64,000 bases of DNA from Murinocardiopsis flavida. GTDB lineage: Bacteria; Actinomycetota; Actinomycetes; Streptosporangiales; Streptosporangiaceae. Below are positions 51,097-59,609 of this stretch, in pieces. The notes below the pieces were generated by a model. The model ran no database searches. It worked only from the letters and a program-made list of their open reading frames with translations, and was not told the origin of the DNA. The position numbers were made by a program, and so were the translations under genes. The stretch covers positions 27,736-91,735 of the forward strand of contig NZ_PYGA01000026.1 of the NCBI RefSeq assembly GCF_003014485.1, read 5' to 3'. How positions within the stretch are numbered: position 1 is the stretch's first letter; every line of letters begins with the position of its first letter.

Positions 51097-51837
51097 ATGG
51101 CATGGAGTACTCAGCAGCTTGCCGATCTCGCCGGCACGACGGTGAAATCCGTCCGCTACTACCACCAGGTCGGCCTGCTGGACATGCCGGAGCGTGCGGC
51201 GAACGGGTACAAGCAGTACGAGGTCGCGCACCTGATCCGGCTGCTCCAGATCAAGCGGCTGAGCGATCTGGGAGTCCCGCTGTCGGAGGTGGCGGCGATG
51301 GGGCGGGCGGACGATGAGCCGGACGAGGCCATCCGCGTGCTGGACGCGGAACTCGAAGCGACCGTCGACCGGATCAACCGCGTGCGGGCGGAACTGGCCG
51401 TCATCCTGCGGCACCGCGCCCCGGCGTACGTCCCGCCCGAATTCGCCCCGGTCTCCCGCGACCTCACCGACAGGCAGCGGTCCCTGCTGATGGTCTACTC
51501 GACCGTCCTCAGCGAGAAGTCCGTCGGGGAGTTCCGCGAGCTGCTCAGCGAACCGGACGACACCGAGGCGGAGTTCGAGGCGCTCCCCGCGGACGCCGAC
51601 GACGCCGCGATCGACCATCTCGCGGCGCGCATGCTGCCCGTGCTCCGCACGGCGCGCGAGGCGAATCCGTGGTCCAAGGACCCGGCGGCGGACGCGCCGC
51701 GCGGCGCGAAGCACGCCGAACAGACGATGGCCGAGGCCGTCGTGCAGTTGTACAACCCGGCACAGCTGCGGGTCCTGAAACGGCTGAACACCCTCCTCAC
51801 GGAAGACCCCCCAGCCCCGGACGACACCACGGCCTGA
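51097..51837 (+). CDS. MerR-family transcriptional regulator
   Basis: 246 residues from ATG 51097 (GGAAGGGGG before it). The DNA-binding head is AWSTQQLADLAGTTVKSVRYYHQVGLLDMPERAANGYKQYEVAHLIRLLQIKRLSDLGVPLSEVAAMG. A long dimer helix (ELEATVDRINRVRAELAVIL) and a 100-residue C-terminal effector domain follow. No metal-binding Cys is present, so an organic ligand is likely. Two promoters with 19-base spacers and the same dyad flank its 5' side: one its own, one driving the divergent membrane-protein operon. Confidence 0.9.
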   Translation: MAWSTQQLADLAGTTVKSVRYYHQVGLLDMPERAANGYKQYEVAHLIRLLQIKRLSDLGVPLSEVAAMGRADDEPDEAIRVLDAELEATVDRINRVRAELAVILRHRAPAYVPPEFAPVSRDLTDRQRSLLMVYSTVLSEKSVGEFRELLSEPDDTEAEFEALPADADDAAIDHLAARMLPVLRTAREANPWSKDPAADAPRGAKHAEQTMAEAVVQLYNPAQLRVLKRLNTLLTEDPPAPDDTTA

Positions 51838-52029
51838 CCCGGCGACACCCCGCCGGATGGCGGCGGGCCGCAGCCGCGCACGGATCACCCCGCCCGGCCG
51901 GCGGGGACGGGACGCCACCGCCTCGGCCCGCGATCACCGGAACCCCGCCGTGGCCGGTGCAGGCCACCGCGTGCCCGCACGGGTTCGGGAACTGGCCCGT
52001 CCCGCGGCGATGGGCCAGGATTGCCTAGT

Positions 52030-54213
52030 GTGAGTGACCACAATCATGCCGTCCACGGGAATGTCAGTGGGATCGTGTTCCAAGCGGACCACGTCTACGG
52101 AGATGTCACAGTGCACGACGAAGAGCGGCGGCCCACGGCCAACCACCTGCCACTGGACATCATGACCTTCATCAACCGGCAGGACGAGCGTGCGCGGTTC
52201 GCCGACTGCGTGCTCGATCGCGGCGACCGCACCGAGCCCAGGATCATCCTGGTCAGCGGCGGCCCTGGGTCGGGGCGCACCACGTTGGCGGTGAAAGCCA
52301 TCAAGGAGCACGTGGCTCGCTCCGGCACCGCAGACCAGTTCGACCTCCTGCATTTCAGAGTGAAGGGCAGCGGACCAAGGAGCACCACGGATCCCGAGGC
52401 CATCATCGACCAGGTGCTCGCCGACCTGGGCGTGCCACAGGGTGACGAGCCCGGCGGCCTGCCGGAGAAGCATCGGCGGCTGCGTTCGGTCACCAAGGAC
52501 CGCAGGGTGGTGATCCTGCTCGACGACGTGGTGCTGCCCGCACAAGTACGCGCGGTCGTTCCCGGCAACCCCGATTCCCTGCTCGTGGTCACGACTGCCG
52601 AACCGTTCTCGTCACTGCGGGACCAGCGGCCCGGCAACGTCCAGGTCCTGGCGATGCCCACCGCCCATGTCGTCGCCCAGTTGCGCGCGGAGCTCCAGGA
52701 CGACCGGCGTGTCGACGCCGAGCCCGGTGCCCTGTGGGAGCTCGCACGCCGGTGCCACGGACTGCCGCTCTGCGCGACCGTGGCCGCCGGGAGGCTGAGC
52801 GCCGATCCGTTCCTCCGCATCGCGGGGTTGGTTGAGGAGATCAAGCAGCGCAGCAGCTTGCGGGTGCTCGGGGCAGGGGAGGACGAGGAGACGTCATTGA
52901 AGGCCATCCTTGATGCCGGGTATGACGGCTTGGACGACGCGGCCAAGCTCGCCTACCGCGCCGCGGGCCTGCATCCCACCCCCTCGTTCGACGTGTGGGC
53001 CATCGCGGCCGCGATCGGCGTCCCCGCTGCCGAGGCCCGCGGAGTGCTCGCCCTGCTGTGCTCGGCCGGTCTGCTGACCCGCGACACCCGGATGGGCGGG
53101 CACCGCTACGGCATCAATCCCGCCGTGCACGAGCACGCCGCGGACGCGGCACAGCGCGAGGGCAACCGCGCCGAGCGGGATTCGGTGTTGGCGGGGTTCG
53201 CGGCGTACTACGTCCATGCCGGGCTCGCGGCCGACGCGGTGCTGACCCCGCGATGGCAGCTCGGCACCGACTTCGAGCGCCCGCCGGTCCTCGACCTGCC
53301 CGTCTTCGCCACCGGATCTGCCACCGGATCTGCCGGCGACGCGGACGGCCCGGACGCGAGGCAGTGGAGCGGGGCCAACATCCAGGCCATCGTCGCGCTG
53401 GTCGGGCCCAGCCGCGGCGGAGACGAACCGCTCATCGGCACCCGCGGGTTCGCCGCCGCGATGGCCCTGGCCACCGACGGCTACTTCCGCGGCACCGGCA
53501 TGAGCCCCGACCGGCAGCTCCTCCTCGCCGCCGGGCTCGCGGACGCCGAGAATTGCGGCCACGTCCGTGTACAGGCGCGTATCCGCAACCAGTTGGGGTT
53601 CGGCTGCCTGGAGACCGAGGACTGGGACTCGGCGGAAGGGCACTTCACCGGCGCGCTGGAGCTGTCGGCGTCCGACGGCGACGGCCCTGGCCAGGGCGGA
53701 GCACTGGAGGCGCTGGGCATCCTGGCCGGGCGGCGGGGCCGCTACGCCGACGCGCTGGCGGCGTTCGACCGCGCGCTGCCCTTCCTGCAAGCGATGGGGC
53801 GGACCCGCTCCATCGCGCTGATCCACCTGCATCGCGGCCGTGCCCTCATCGGGTCGGGCCGTTCAGCGGAGGCACTGGAGCTGCTGGAGCACGCCTGGGA
53901 AATGCTGCGTGCGGAGCGGGAGCGGGGCCGACCCGACCCCGTCAACGAGGGCAAGGTCCTGCTCAGCACCAGCGATGCCTTCCTGAGCAGCGGGACGACG
54001 GCCGCGGCACACGCAAAGGCCGAGCAGGCGCTGGAGTTGTTCACCGGGCAGGGCGCGCTCGTCCAGCGCGGGCAGGCGTTCGAGGCGCTGGGGCGCTCGG
54101 CGCCCACGGACGGGGAGCGAACCGGCCATCTCCGCTCGGCGATCGACGCCTACGAGGCGGTGGGCAACGAAAAGGCCGCGCAGCGCGTCCGTAAACTGCT
54201 CGACGGCCGGTAG
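52030..54213 (+). CDS. STAND ATPase with NB-ARC and TPR repeats
   Basis: About 727 residues from GTG 52030 (AGGA 9 bases before). The N-terminal ~30 residues, HAVHGNVSGIVFQADHVYGDVTVH, form a short glycine/valine pattern seen in other actinobacterial STAND proteins. The NB-ARC ATPase has P-loop VSGGPGSGRTTLAVKA, Walker B RRVVILLDDVVLPAQ, and GLPLCATVAAGRL. A helical winged segment precedes six or so TPR-like repeats (~500-720; for example LEALGILAGRRGRYADALAAFDRALPFL). STAND proteins oligomerise on sensing a signal. No SARP, TIR or protease effector domain is attached, so its output is unclear. Confidence 0.85.
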   Translation: MSDHNHAVHGNVSGIVFQADHVYGDVTVHDEERRPTANHLPLDIMTFINRQDERARFADCVLDRGDRTEPRIILVSGGPGSGRTTLAVKAIKEHVARSGTADQFDLLHFRVKGSGPRSTTDPEAIIDQVLADLGVPQGDEPGGLPEKHRRLRSVTKDRRVVILLDDVVLPAQVRAVVPGNPDSLLVVTTAEPFSSLRDQRPGNVQVLAMPTAHVVAQLRAELQDDRRVDAEPGALWELARRCHGLPLCATVAAGRLSADPFLRIAGLVEEIKQRSSLRVLGAGEDEETSLKAILDAGYDGLDDAAKLAYRAAGLHPTPSFDVWAIAAAIGVPAAEARGVLALLCSAGLLTRDTRMGGHRYGINPAVHEHAADAAQREGNRAERDSVLAGFAAYYVHAGLAADAVLTPRWQLGTDFERPPVLDLPVFATGSATGSAGDADGPDARQWSGANIQAIVALVGPSRGGDEPLIGTRGFAAAMALATDGYFRGTGMSPDRQLLLAAGLADAENCGHVRVQARIRNQLGFGCLETEDWDSAEGHFTGALELSASDGDGPGQGGALEALGILAGRRGRYADALAAFDRALPFLQAMGRTRSIALIHLHRGRALIGSGRSAEALELLEHAWEMLRAERERGRPDPVNEGKVLLSTSDAFLSSGTTAAAHAKAEQALELFTGQGALVQRGQAFEALGRSAPTDGERTGHLRSAIDAYEAVGNEKAAQRVRKLLDGR

Positions 54214-54283
54214 GGCCTGGGGCGGCGCGGTTCGCGCGCGTTCCGGGGGCGTGCGGCTCACGTGGGCCTCGGGGACGCGCGGT

Positions 54284-56071
54284 TCACGCGGGCGTCTCGA
54301 TGGTGAAGGAGACGGTGCGACCGCCGTCCGTGACAAGTGTGAGTGGGTCGAGAGCGGCGAGCTCCGCGCGCGGCGTGCCGGTCAGCAGCCGGATGGCGAG
54401 CACGACCGGAAGCAGGGCCGGATCCGCGCCCCGCTCGCCGGACATGACCCGTACAACGAACCCGTCGCCCAGGCGCGTGCGGAGTTCGCTGCGGCCATGG
54501 CTGTAGCAGAGCGCCACCTGCGCCCCGGGGAGGTGGGCGAACACCTCCTCCGCCCACTCGGACACCGTGCACCCCAGCTCCTCGGCGCGAACGCAGACGA
54601 TGTCGGCGAGCCGGGCCAAGCGGTGGTCCTTCTCGGAGTCGTCCACGACGAGCACACCGTCGCGGTCGCCCGACGCCAGGCGGTCGGCCACGGCCGCCGG
54701 GATGCGGCGGAGCCGCACACGCCGGTCGTCCTCCCAGTGGGTCACCGTCCACAGGGCGATCGGCGGGCCCGGATCCACCTGCGGGGTCGGCACCGCCGAG
54801 ACCAGGGGCGGATGTCCGGGTTCCGGGACCCCCATGAACGCGTACATGATCCGGCGCAGCTCGCCTATCGAACCTCCCGGCAATGACGTGACCCATTGGG
54901 CGGCGACCTTCTCGGTCCGATCGCGCCGTTGCGCCGCCTCGGTGAGCTGTGCGAGGACCGGCTGACGCGCGTCCAATGTCACGGCCGCGCTCACGAGTGC
55001 GGCGATGGGCGAGGTGTCGTCGATCGCAACGGTCCCGGCGTCCTCCAGAACGACCGGGCGTCCGATCGCCGCTGCGTAGTAGGACGTCGATCCGCAATCA
55101 CCGATGACGTAGTCGGACGCGACGAGAGCGGCCCGCCACCCTTCGCGCGGATCCAGCAGCAGGAGACCCGCGCGTTGCGCACTCGCCGTCCACGCGTTGA
55201 TCTGTCCCGGGCCGTGCGCGTGCCACACATTCGGGTGGAGTATCAGCGCGACGCGGAATTCATCGTGGGGGAGCGAGGAGAGCAACCGGTTGACGATTGT
55301 GGGGTGCCTGCCGAAAAGGGAGTTGTCGCCCCATGTCGAGCTCGCGACGACCAGCTGCTGGTGATCGCCGACCCCCAAGGCGCGCCGGTACCTGCGCCGT
55401 TGGGGGAGACTCGCGAGCAGTCGATCGTAGCAGGGGTCGCCCGCGACGACGGCAGTGGGGAGGGCCTCAGGGCAATCCCGAGCGAGCCGATCGCGCTGCT
55501 CGGAATGGGACAGGACGATTGCGGAGGGAACGACCCGACCCTCGTGCATGAGCCATTCGGGAGAAAGCCCGAAGGCCGGTTTCCGGATTGTGGATTGTGG
55601 ATTGTGGATTGTGGATTGTGGATTGTGGATTGTGGATTGTGGATTGTGGATTGTGGATTCCAGCTTATCATTCCCCCTGTCCAAGAATCTGTTATACCCC
55701 ATCCCATGGGGGATTCTCAGGATCGGTGCTTGGACTTCGTGCAGTTCTCCGCCGAGGCTGGTCGTGATTGCGAGGTCGAAGGTCAATGCGCGGGCGTGCT
55801 CCCACCCGAGTTCCAGGTACCCGGTTGCGGCGAGGAACGGTTCCACGCCGTTGGTGAAGATCGAGGAGCGGGTCCAGGTGAGAAACACCTGCACGCGCGG
55901 GTCGGAGTCGAATGCGTCGAGAACGTCCAGCATTCGGGTCGCCGAGGTCACATTGTGAATGATGGCGAGTACCCGCAGTGGCTCTTTCAGGGTCGCCCAT
56001 CGAGGATGCAGCGCGCCGATCCTCGCCCCATGCGACGACGCATCGCCGCGTTGCGCTTCTCCGTCCACCAC
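54284..56071 (-). CDS. Glycerophosphotransferase/glycosyltransferase-like protein with in-frame heptanucleotide repeat
   Basis: 595 residues from the first GTG (56071); the true start may be later, as the ribosome site is poor. The first ~130 residues are Rossmann-like (LRVLAIIHNVTSATRMLDVLDAFDSDPRVQVFLTW; ILRIPHGMGYNRFL). After a repetitive insert come VAGDPCYDRLLASLPQRRRYRRALGV, LILHPNVWHAHGPGQINAW and SDYVIGDCGSTSYYAAAIGRPVVL. The last is like the acceptor-site pattern of CDP-glycerol glycerophosphotransferases and similar GT-B enzymes. The insert is four and a half copies of STIHNPQ, encoded by about ten 7-bp repeats. A change of one unit would shift the frame. Function is an inference; the family is moderately clear. 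Confidence 0.6.
   Translation of the reverse strand: MVDGEAQRGDASSHGARIGALHPRWATLKEPLRVLAIIHNVTSATRMLDVLDAFDSDPRVQVFLTWTRSSIFTNGVEPFLAATGYLELGWEHARALTFDLAITTSLGGELHEVQAPILRIPHGMGYNRFLDRGNDKLESTIHNPQSTIHNPQSTIHNPQSTIRKPAFGLSPEWLMHEGRVVPSAIVLSHSEQRDRLARDCPEALPTAVVAGDPCYDRLLASLPQRRRYRRALGVGDHQQLVVASSTWGDNSLFGRHPTIVNRLLSSLPHDEFRVALILHPNVWHAHGPGQINAWTASAQRAGLLLLDPREGWRAALVASDYVIGDCGSTSYYAAAIGRPVVLEDAGTVAIDDTSPIAALVSAAVTLDARQPVLAQLTEAAQRRDRTEKVAAQWVTSLPGGSIGELRRIMYAFMGVPEPGHPPLVSAVPTPQVDPGPPIALWTVTHWEDDRRVRLRRIPAAVADRLASGDRDGVLVVDDSEKDHRLARLADIVCVRAEELGCTVSEWAEEVFAHLPGAQVALCYSHGRSELRTRLGDGFVVRVMSGERGADPALLPVVLAIRLLTGTPRAELAALDPLTLVTDGGRTVSFTIETPA
55585..55659. repeat. Heptanucleotide tandem repeat (GGATTGT)n inside a coding region
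   Basis: Ten perfect GGATTGT units (55585-55654) plus a partial one. On the coding (minus) strand they read through as STIHNPQ repeats, 21 bp per peptide unit. They are much AT-richer than the surroundings. The unit length is not a multiple of three, so gain or loss of one unit switches the reading frame. Confidence 0.95.
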
Positions 56072-56311
56072 AGTTCGAGAACCCTACCTGGTGGACGCCT
56101 GCCGCTCAGGAGCACACCACCGCTTCGGCCGCGTCCCCACGCACTGTGCCGGTCCCCGGGACCGCCCGTGCCCAGCGGCACGGCGATCGCCCGCGCCCAC
56201 GCCGTCGAGCGACCGGCTGTGAGAGCACCTCGGCTTCATCGCGGGAGCGTTGTCGCTATGGTCAGCCTGCACCACCGATACCCCCATCGATCGGGAAGCC
56301 AGGAACCAGCC

Positions 56312-57250
56312 ATGAAGTCGAAGACCCTGCTCCTCAGCGCCGCCGGCGTCGCCACGCTGCTCATCCCCGCCGTGCTGTACCCGCAGTTCGGCGCGGAACC
56401 TGCCCAGGAGACGGTGCACACCGTCGCAGACCCGGCGCAGGCGCAGGCGCAGGCGTCCAACGAGAACACGTTCGAAAGACCCGCCGCCGACGACCCGTAC
56501 CCACTGGGCGAGTGGGGCAAGGACGGCTGGAACGCGCCCTGGTCCGTCGGCATGGGCGAGCGGACCCGGATCGACGGATCGACCCCGGCGCACAGCGGCG
56601 ACCAGTCGCTGCGGGTCCTCTACCCGAAAGGCAGGGTCGGGCCGGAGGAGTCCGGGGCGCAGGCACCGTTCACGCTGGCCAAGGCGCGCGAGTACTACGT
56701 GTCCATGTGGATCAGGTTCGATGCGGACTTCAGTTGGGGCACCACCCAGTACGCGGGGAAGGTCGGCATCGGCCTCGCTGGCGGCGACTGGTGCTCGGGC
56801 GGCCAGACCTGCGATGGCACGAACGGCTTCAGCTCCCGTTTCATCTGGCGGCGCGCAGGCGGCGAGGCAGCGCTGTACTACTACCACATGGATAAAAAGG
56901 ACAAGTACGGCGACTACGTCTCGCTGGAAAGGAACGGCTCCGTCGTCCACTGGCCCAAGGGCGAATGGGTGAACATCGTGCAGCGGGTCAAGGTCAACAC
57001 CGTCACCGGTGGGCAGGCCAACCCCGACGGCGAGATCGAGGTCTTCTACAACGGACAGTCCGCCGCCGAGGTGACCGGCCTGCGCTTCGTCGAGAACGAC
57101 GACCAGGTGGACACGGCGTACTTCGACAGCTTCGCCGGCGGCGCCACCACGGAGTTCGCCCCGCAGAACGACAGCTACATCTGGTACGACGACATCAAGG
57201 TCGCCACCGACCCAGCGGACATCTGCGAACTCGGCAACCACTGCCCCTGA
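56312..57250 (+). CDS. Secreted polysaccharide-lyase-like protein (PL14-type fold)
   Basis: 312 residues from ATG 56312. The signal peptide is KSKTLLLSAAGVATLLIPAVLY with cleavage around residues 24-48. The mature domain has SLRVLYPKGRVGPEESGAQAPF, EYYVSMWIRFDADFSWG, KVGIGLAGG, and LYYYHMDKKDKYGDYV with the Lys/Tyr pattern of alginate-lyase-like PL14 sheets. WPKGEWVNIVQRVKVNT and TAYFDSFAGGATTEFAPQNDSYIWYDDIKVAT are the last conserved strands. It probably binds or cleaves extracellular polysaccharide. It is divergent from the repeat-bearing transferase gene across 240 bases of promoter DNA. Confidence 0.75.
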   Translation: MKSKTLLLSAAGVATLLIPAVLYPQFGAEPAQETVHTVADPAQAQAQASNENTFERPAADDPYPLGEWGKDGWNAPWSVGMGERTRIDGSTPAHSGDQSLRVLYPKGRVGPEESGAQAPFTLAKAREYYVSMWIRFDADFSWGTTQYAGKVGIGLAGGDWCSGGQTCDGTNGFSSRFIWRRAGGEAALYYYHMDKKDKYGDYVSLERNGSVVHWPKGEWVNIVQRVKVNTVTGGQANPDGEIEVFYNGQSAAEVTGLRFVENDDQVDTAYFDSFAGGATTEFAPQNDSYIWYDDIKVATDPADICELGNHCP

Positions 57251-57388
57251 CCCACCCGCCCACCCCCGCGCTCACGTGGAGTTCCCCTGGTCCTCTTCAG
57301 TGGAGGGCGTGCAGTTCTCCAGGTCCGCAGGCGCCGTCGATGACAGTTCGGACCTCGGGGGTAGGTGGTGTGCTCGATGCGCTCCTTG

Positions 57389-57694
57389 TCATGCGTGGAG
57401 TTCGACTTTCCGGCCGTCGGGGTCGGCCAACAGGTGTCGGCCCGGCTCCAGCGGAGGGTCCAGCGTGGCCCCGTCGACGCTGAAGCCGAGGCGCGCCGCG
57501 CCGGTTCGGCGCTCAGGAGAGCCCGGATAGAGTTCGATCACCATTCCGTCAGGCAGGGCGGCGGCGTAGTGCTCAGCGCCTTTGCCGTGCTGCTCCCGGT
57601 CGAAGGCGAGGCCGAGGCGGGTATAGAAGGCACGGCATTCCTCCATGCGCTCGCTGTAGAGGACGAGCAGCGTCATGCGGGCGGTGTTCACCAT
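57389..57694 (-). CDS. VOC/glyoxalase-like small protein
   Basis: 101 residues. One vicinal-oxygen-chelate unit: MTLLVLYSERMEECRAFYTRLGLAFDREQHGKGAEHYAAAL, then VIELYPGSP, and GRHLLADPDGRKVELHA at the end. The single-unit size implies a dimer. Metal ligands (H, E) are partly kept. Function is unknown. It lies downstream of the first Ser/Thr kinase on the same strand, 46 bases away, and may be co-transcribed. Confidence 0.8.
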   Translation of the reverse strand: MVNTARMTLLVLYSERMEECRAFYTRLGLAFDREQHGKGAEHYAAALPDGMVIELYPGSPERRTGAARLGFSVDGATLDPPLEPGRHLLADPDGRKVELHA

Positions 57695-57740
57695 GGATAT
57701 CCCCTCCCCAGCCTGGAACCGTTGACCGGAACACGATTGC

Positions 57741-59456
57741 TCAGGTGCACTTCTCGTACTCGGTGGTGAAGACGCTGGTGGCGGCGTCGTAGCAGATTCC
57801 TACCGGGGGCAGCGCATGGCCGTCGGTGGTCGAGCCCTGGAAGGCCAGCAGGCCGCTTTTCGGTGCTCCGGGGATCGAGAGGGTGAACTCGTTGGTCTCC
57901 TGGCCCTGCGGCTGCCCCGGTGCGGGCGTGTATCGGAAGTCCGTGTTCGGGGTCATTTCATCGCCGTCGGCGACCACACGAAACGCGTTCTGAGTGACCT
58001 CGGGCGCATTTGCCCGGACCCCCTCGGACTGCCCATTGACGGTGAACTGGATTCCGTCGCCGGTGGCTTTCGGGCTGTGGACGGAGATCAGCGATGCGGC
58101 GATGCCGCCGCCCAAGGCCGCCTTGAACAGCCCGGAGTCACCCTCCGCGGAGGCCGTCGCGCTGTCGGCGTTGTTTCCGCCGGAGACCTTGTCGACGGCT
58201 GCGGCGGGCAACTCGGCTTCCTCGACCTTGACGTCGGCGCTACCACCGGCCTTGTCCCCGTCGCCACCGCCACTGTTGTCGCCACTGCCACTGTCGTCCC
58301 CGCTGGCACTGCCCTTGTCCGCGGCACCGACGTCGCTACCGCCGCCGCTGTCCGCAGCGCCACCACTGGCGTCCTCGGGGCTGCCGCCGCCTCCCTGCTT
58401 GGACAACAGGTCCATCGCCGCGGGGGCGGCGAGCGCCCCGCCACCCACGAGGGTCAGGGCGAGCGCGATCGCGCCGGCGACCATCAGGGGGCGGCGGCGC
58501 GACTTACGGGGCGGCTTCGGCGGCGCCGATTCCATGCCGGTCCACTCCGCGTTGAGCAGCGTGGTGACCGCGGCGGTCGGATCCTGGGCGTCGGCGGTAT
58601 CGGGGGCGCGGGTGCCGCCCCAGAGCTGTTCGACGGCCCGGAGCGCCGCCGCCGCAGTGGGGCGGGCGGCCGGGTCCTTGGCCAGTGCTGCCTCCAGCAG
58701 CGGCCGGAGCTCCGCGGGCGTGCCCTCCAGTTCGGGATCGGATCGCATCACCCGGTAGGCGAGCGCGCTCGCCGTGCCGGAACCGAACGGTCCCTGGCCG
58801 GTGGCGGCGAAGGCGACCAGCGCTCCCCAGGAGAAGATGTCGGACTGCCCGGTGAGCGGGCCGCCGCCGTACTGCTCCGGGCTCATCCAGCCTGCCGTGC
58901 CGACGACCCCGCCGGTGCGCGTGAGCGCGGTCTCCTCCACCGCGCGGGCGATCCCGAAGTCCAGCACCTTGGGGCCCCACGGCCCCAGGATGACGTTGCC
59001 CGGCTTGAGGTCCCGGTGCACGATGCCCTGGCCGTGGATGGCGTGCAGCGCCTCCGCGAGGCCGGCGGCCAGCGCCAGGAGCTTCCCGCCGCTCAGCGCG
59101 CCGTTCGCGCGGACGTATTCGTGCAGCGTGGGCCCTGGAACGTACTCGGTGGCCAGCCAGGCGGTGGCGCTAGCGGTGTCGGCGCCGCGGAACGCCGGGA
59201 CGCAGGGGCTGTGCACCCGCTGCACCAGGTCGACCTCGCGGGCGAACCGGGTCCGGAACTCGGGGTCCGTGGCGAGTTCGTCGAGGACCACCTTCACGGC
59301 GACGTACCGGTCGCGCCCGTCGGGCCGGGGGTCCGGGGCGGCGAACACGGTCCCCATCCCGCCCGCACCGACGCGGCCCACCACTGTGTAGGGGCCGATG
59401 TGCCTGGGGTCGTCGTCCAGCAGCGGGGAGAAGCGCTTGGGGGGTGCGTCAGTCAT
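57741..59456 (-). CDS. Transmembrane Ser/Thr protein kinase (PknB-type), first of a tandem pair
   Basis: 571 residues from ATG 59456; a longer frame to 59498 lacks a good site. The kinase domain (~18-285) has GRVGAGGMGTVF, the ATP Lys in VAVKVV, HRDLKPGNV, DFGIAR, and the activation-loop end GTAGWMSPEQ. After a proline/basic linker, one helix (LMVAGAIALALTLVGGGALAA, ~335-355) crosses the membrane. The outside part begins with a long Gly/Ser/Asp-rich spacer (~365-440) and ends with a ~120-residue beta-rich domain having two Cys (GICYDAATSVFTTEYEKC). It has no PASTA repeats. It lies next to a paralogue on the same strand, 153 bases away. Confidence 0.92.
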   Translation of the reverse strand: MTDAPPKRFSPLLDDDPRHIGPYTVVGRVGAGGMGTVFAAPDPRPDGRDRYVAVKVVLDELATDPEFRTRFAREVDLVQRVHSPCVPAFRGADTASATAWLATEYVPGPTLHEYVRANGALSGGKLLALAAGLAEALHAIHGQGIVHRDLKPGNVILGPWGPKVLDFGIARAVEETALTRTGGVVGTAGWMSPEQYGGGPLTGQSDIFSWGALVAFAATGQGPFGSGTASALAYRVMRSDPELEGTPAELRPLLEAALAKDPAARPTAAAALRAVEQLWGGTRAPDTADAQDPTAAVTTLLNAEWTGMESAPPKPPRKSRRRPLMVAGAIALALTLVGGGALAAPAAMDLLSKQGGGGSPEDASGGAADSGGGSDVGAADKGSASGDDSGSGDNSGGGDGDKAGGSADVKVEEAELPAAAVDKVSGGNNADSATASAEGDSGLFKAALGGGIAASLISVHSPKATGDGIQFTVNGQSEGVRANAPEVTQNAFRVVADGDEMTPNTDFRYTPAPGQPQGQETNEFTLSIPGAPKSGLLAFQGSTTDGHALPPVGICYDAATSVFTTEYEKCT

Positions 59457-59609
59457 CAGCCTGTTCCCGTGTCGGTGCGGCAGTGCAGGATCGTCCATGC
59501 GCGGTCGTATGTGCGGGGCGAAGTGCGGGTCTAAGCGCGCGTCTATGCGCGGTCGCCGTCCGGTGCGGCCGCGGCTATCCCGCGGCCCCGAATCGCCCCG
59601 GGGTGCGGG

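Noticed and set aside
55585..55659. CRISPR-like array near the cas-containing region
   Set aside because: The units are 7 bp with no spacers and lie inside a coding frame; it is a simple tandem repeat.
54896..56311. Long plus-strand frame running into the PL14-like gene
   Set aside because: It runs antisense to the transferase gene and includes the repeat; the signal peptide and ribosome site place the start at 56312.
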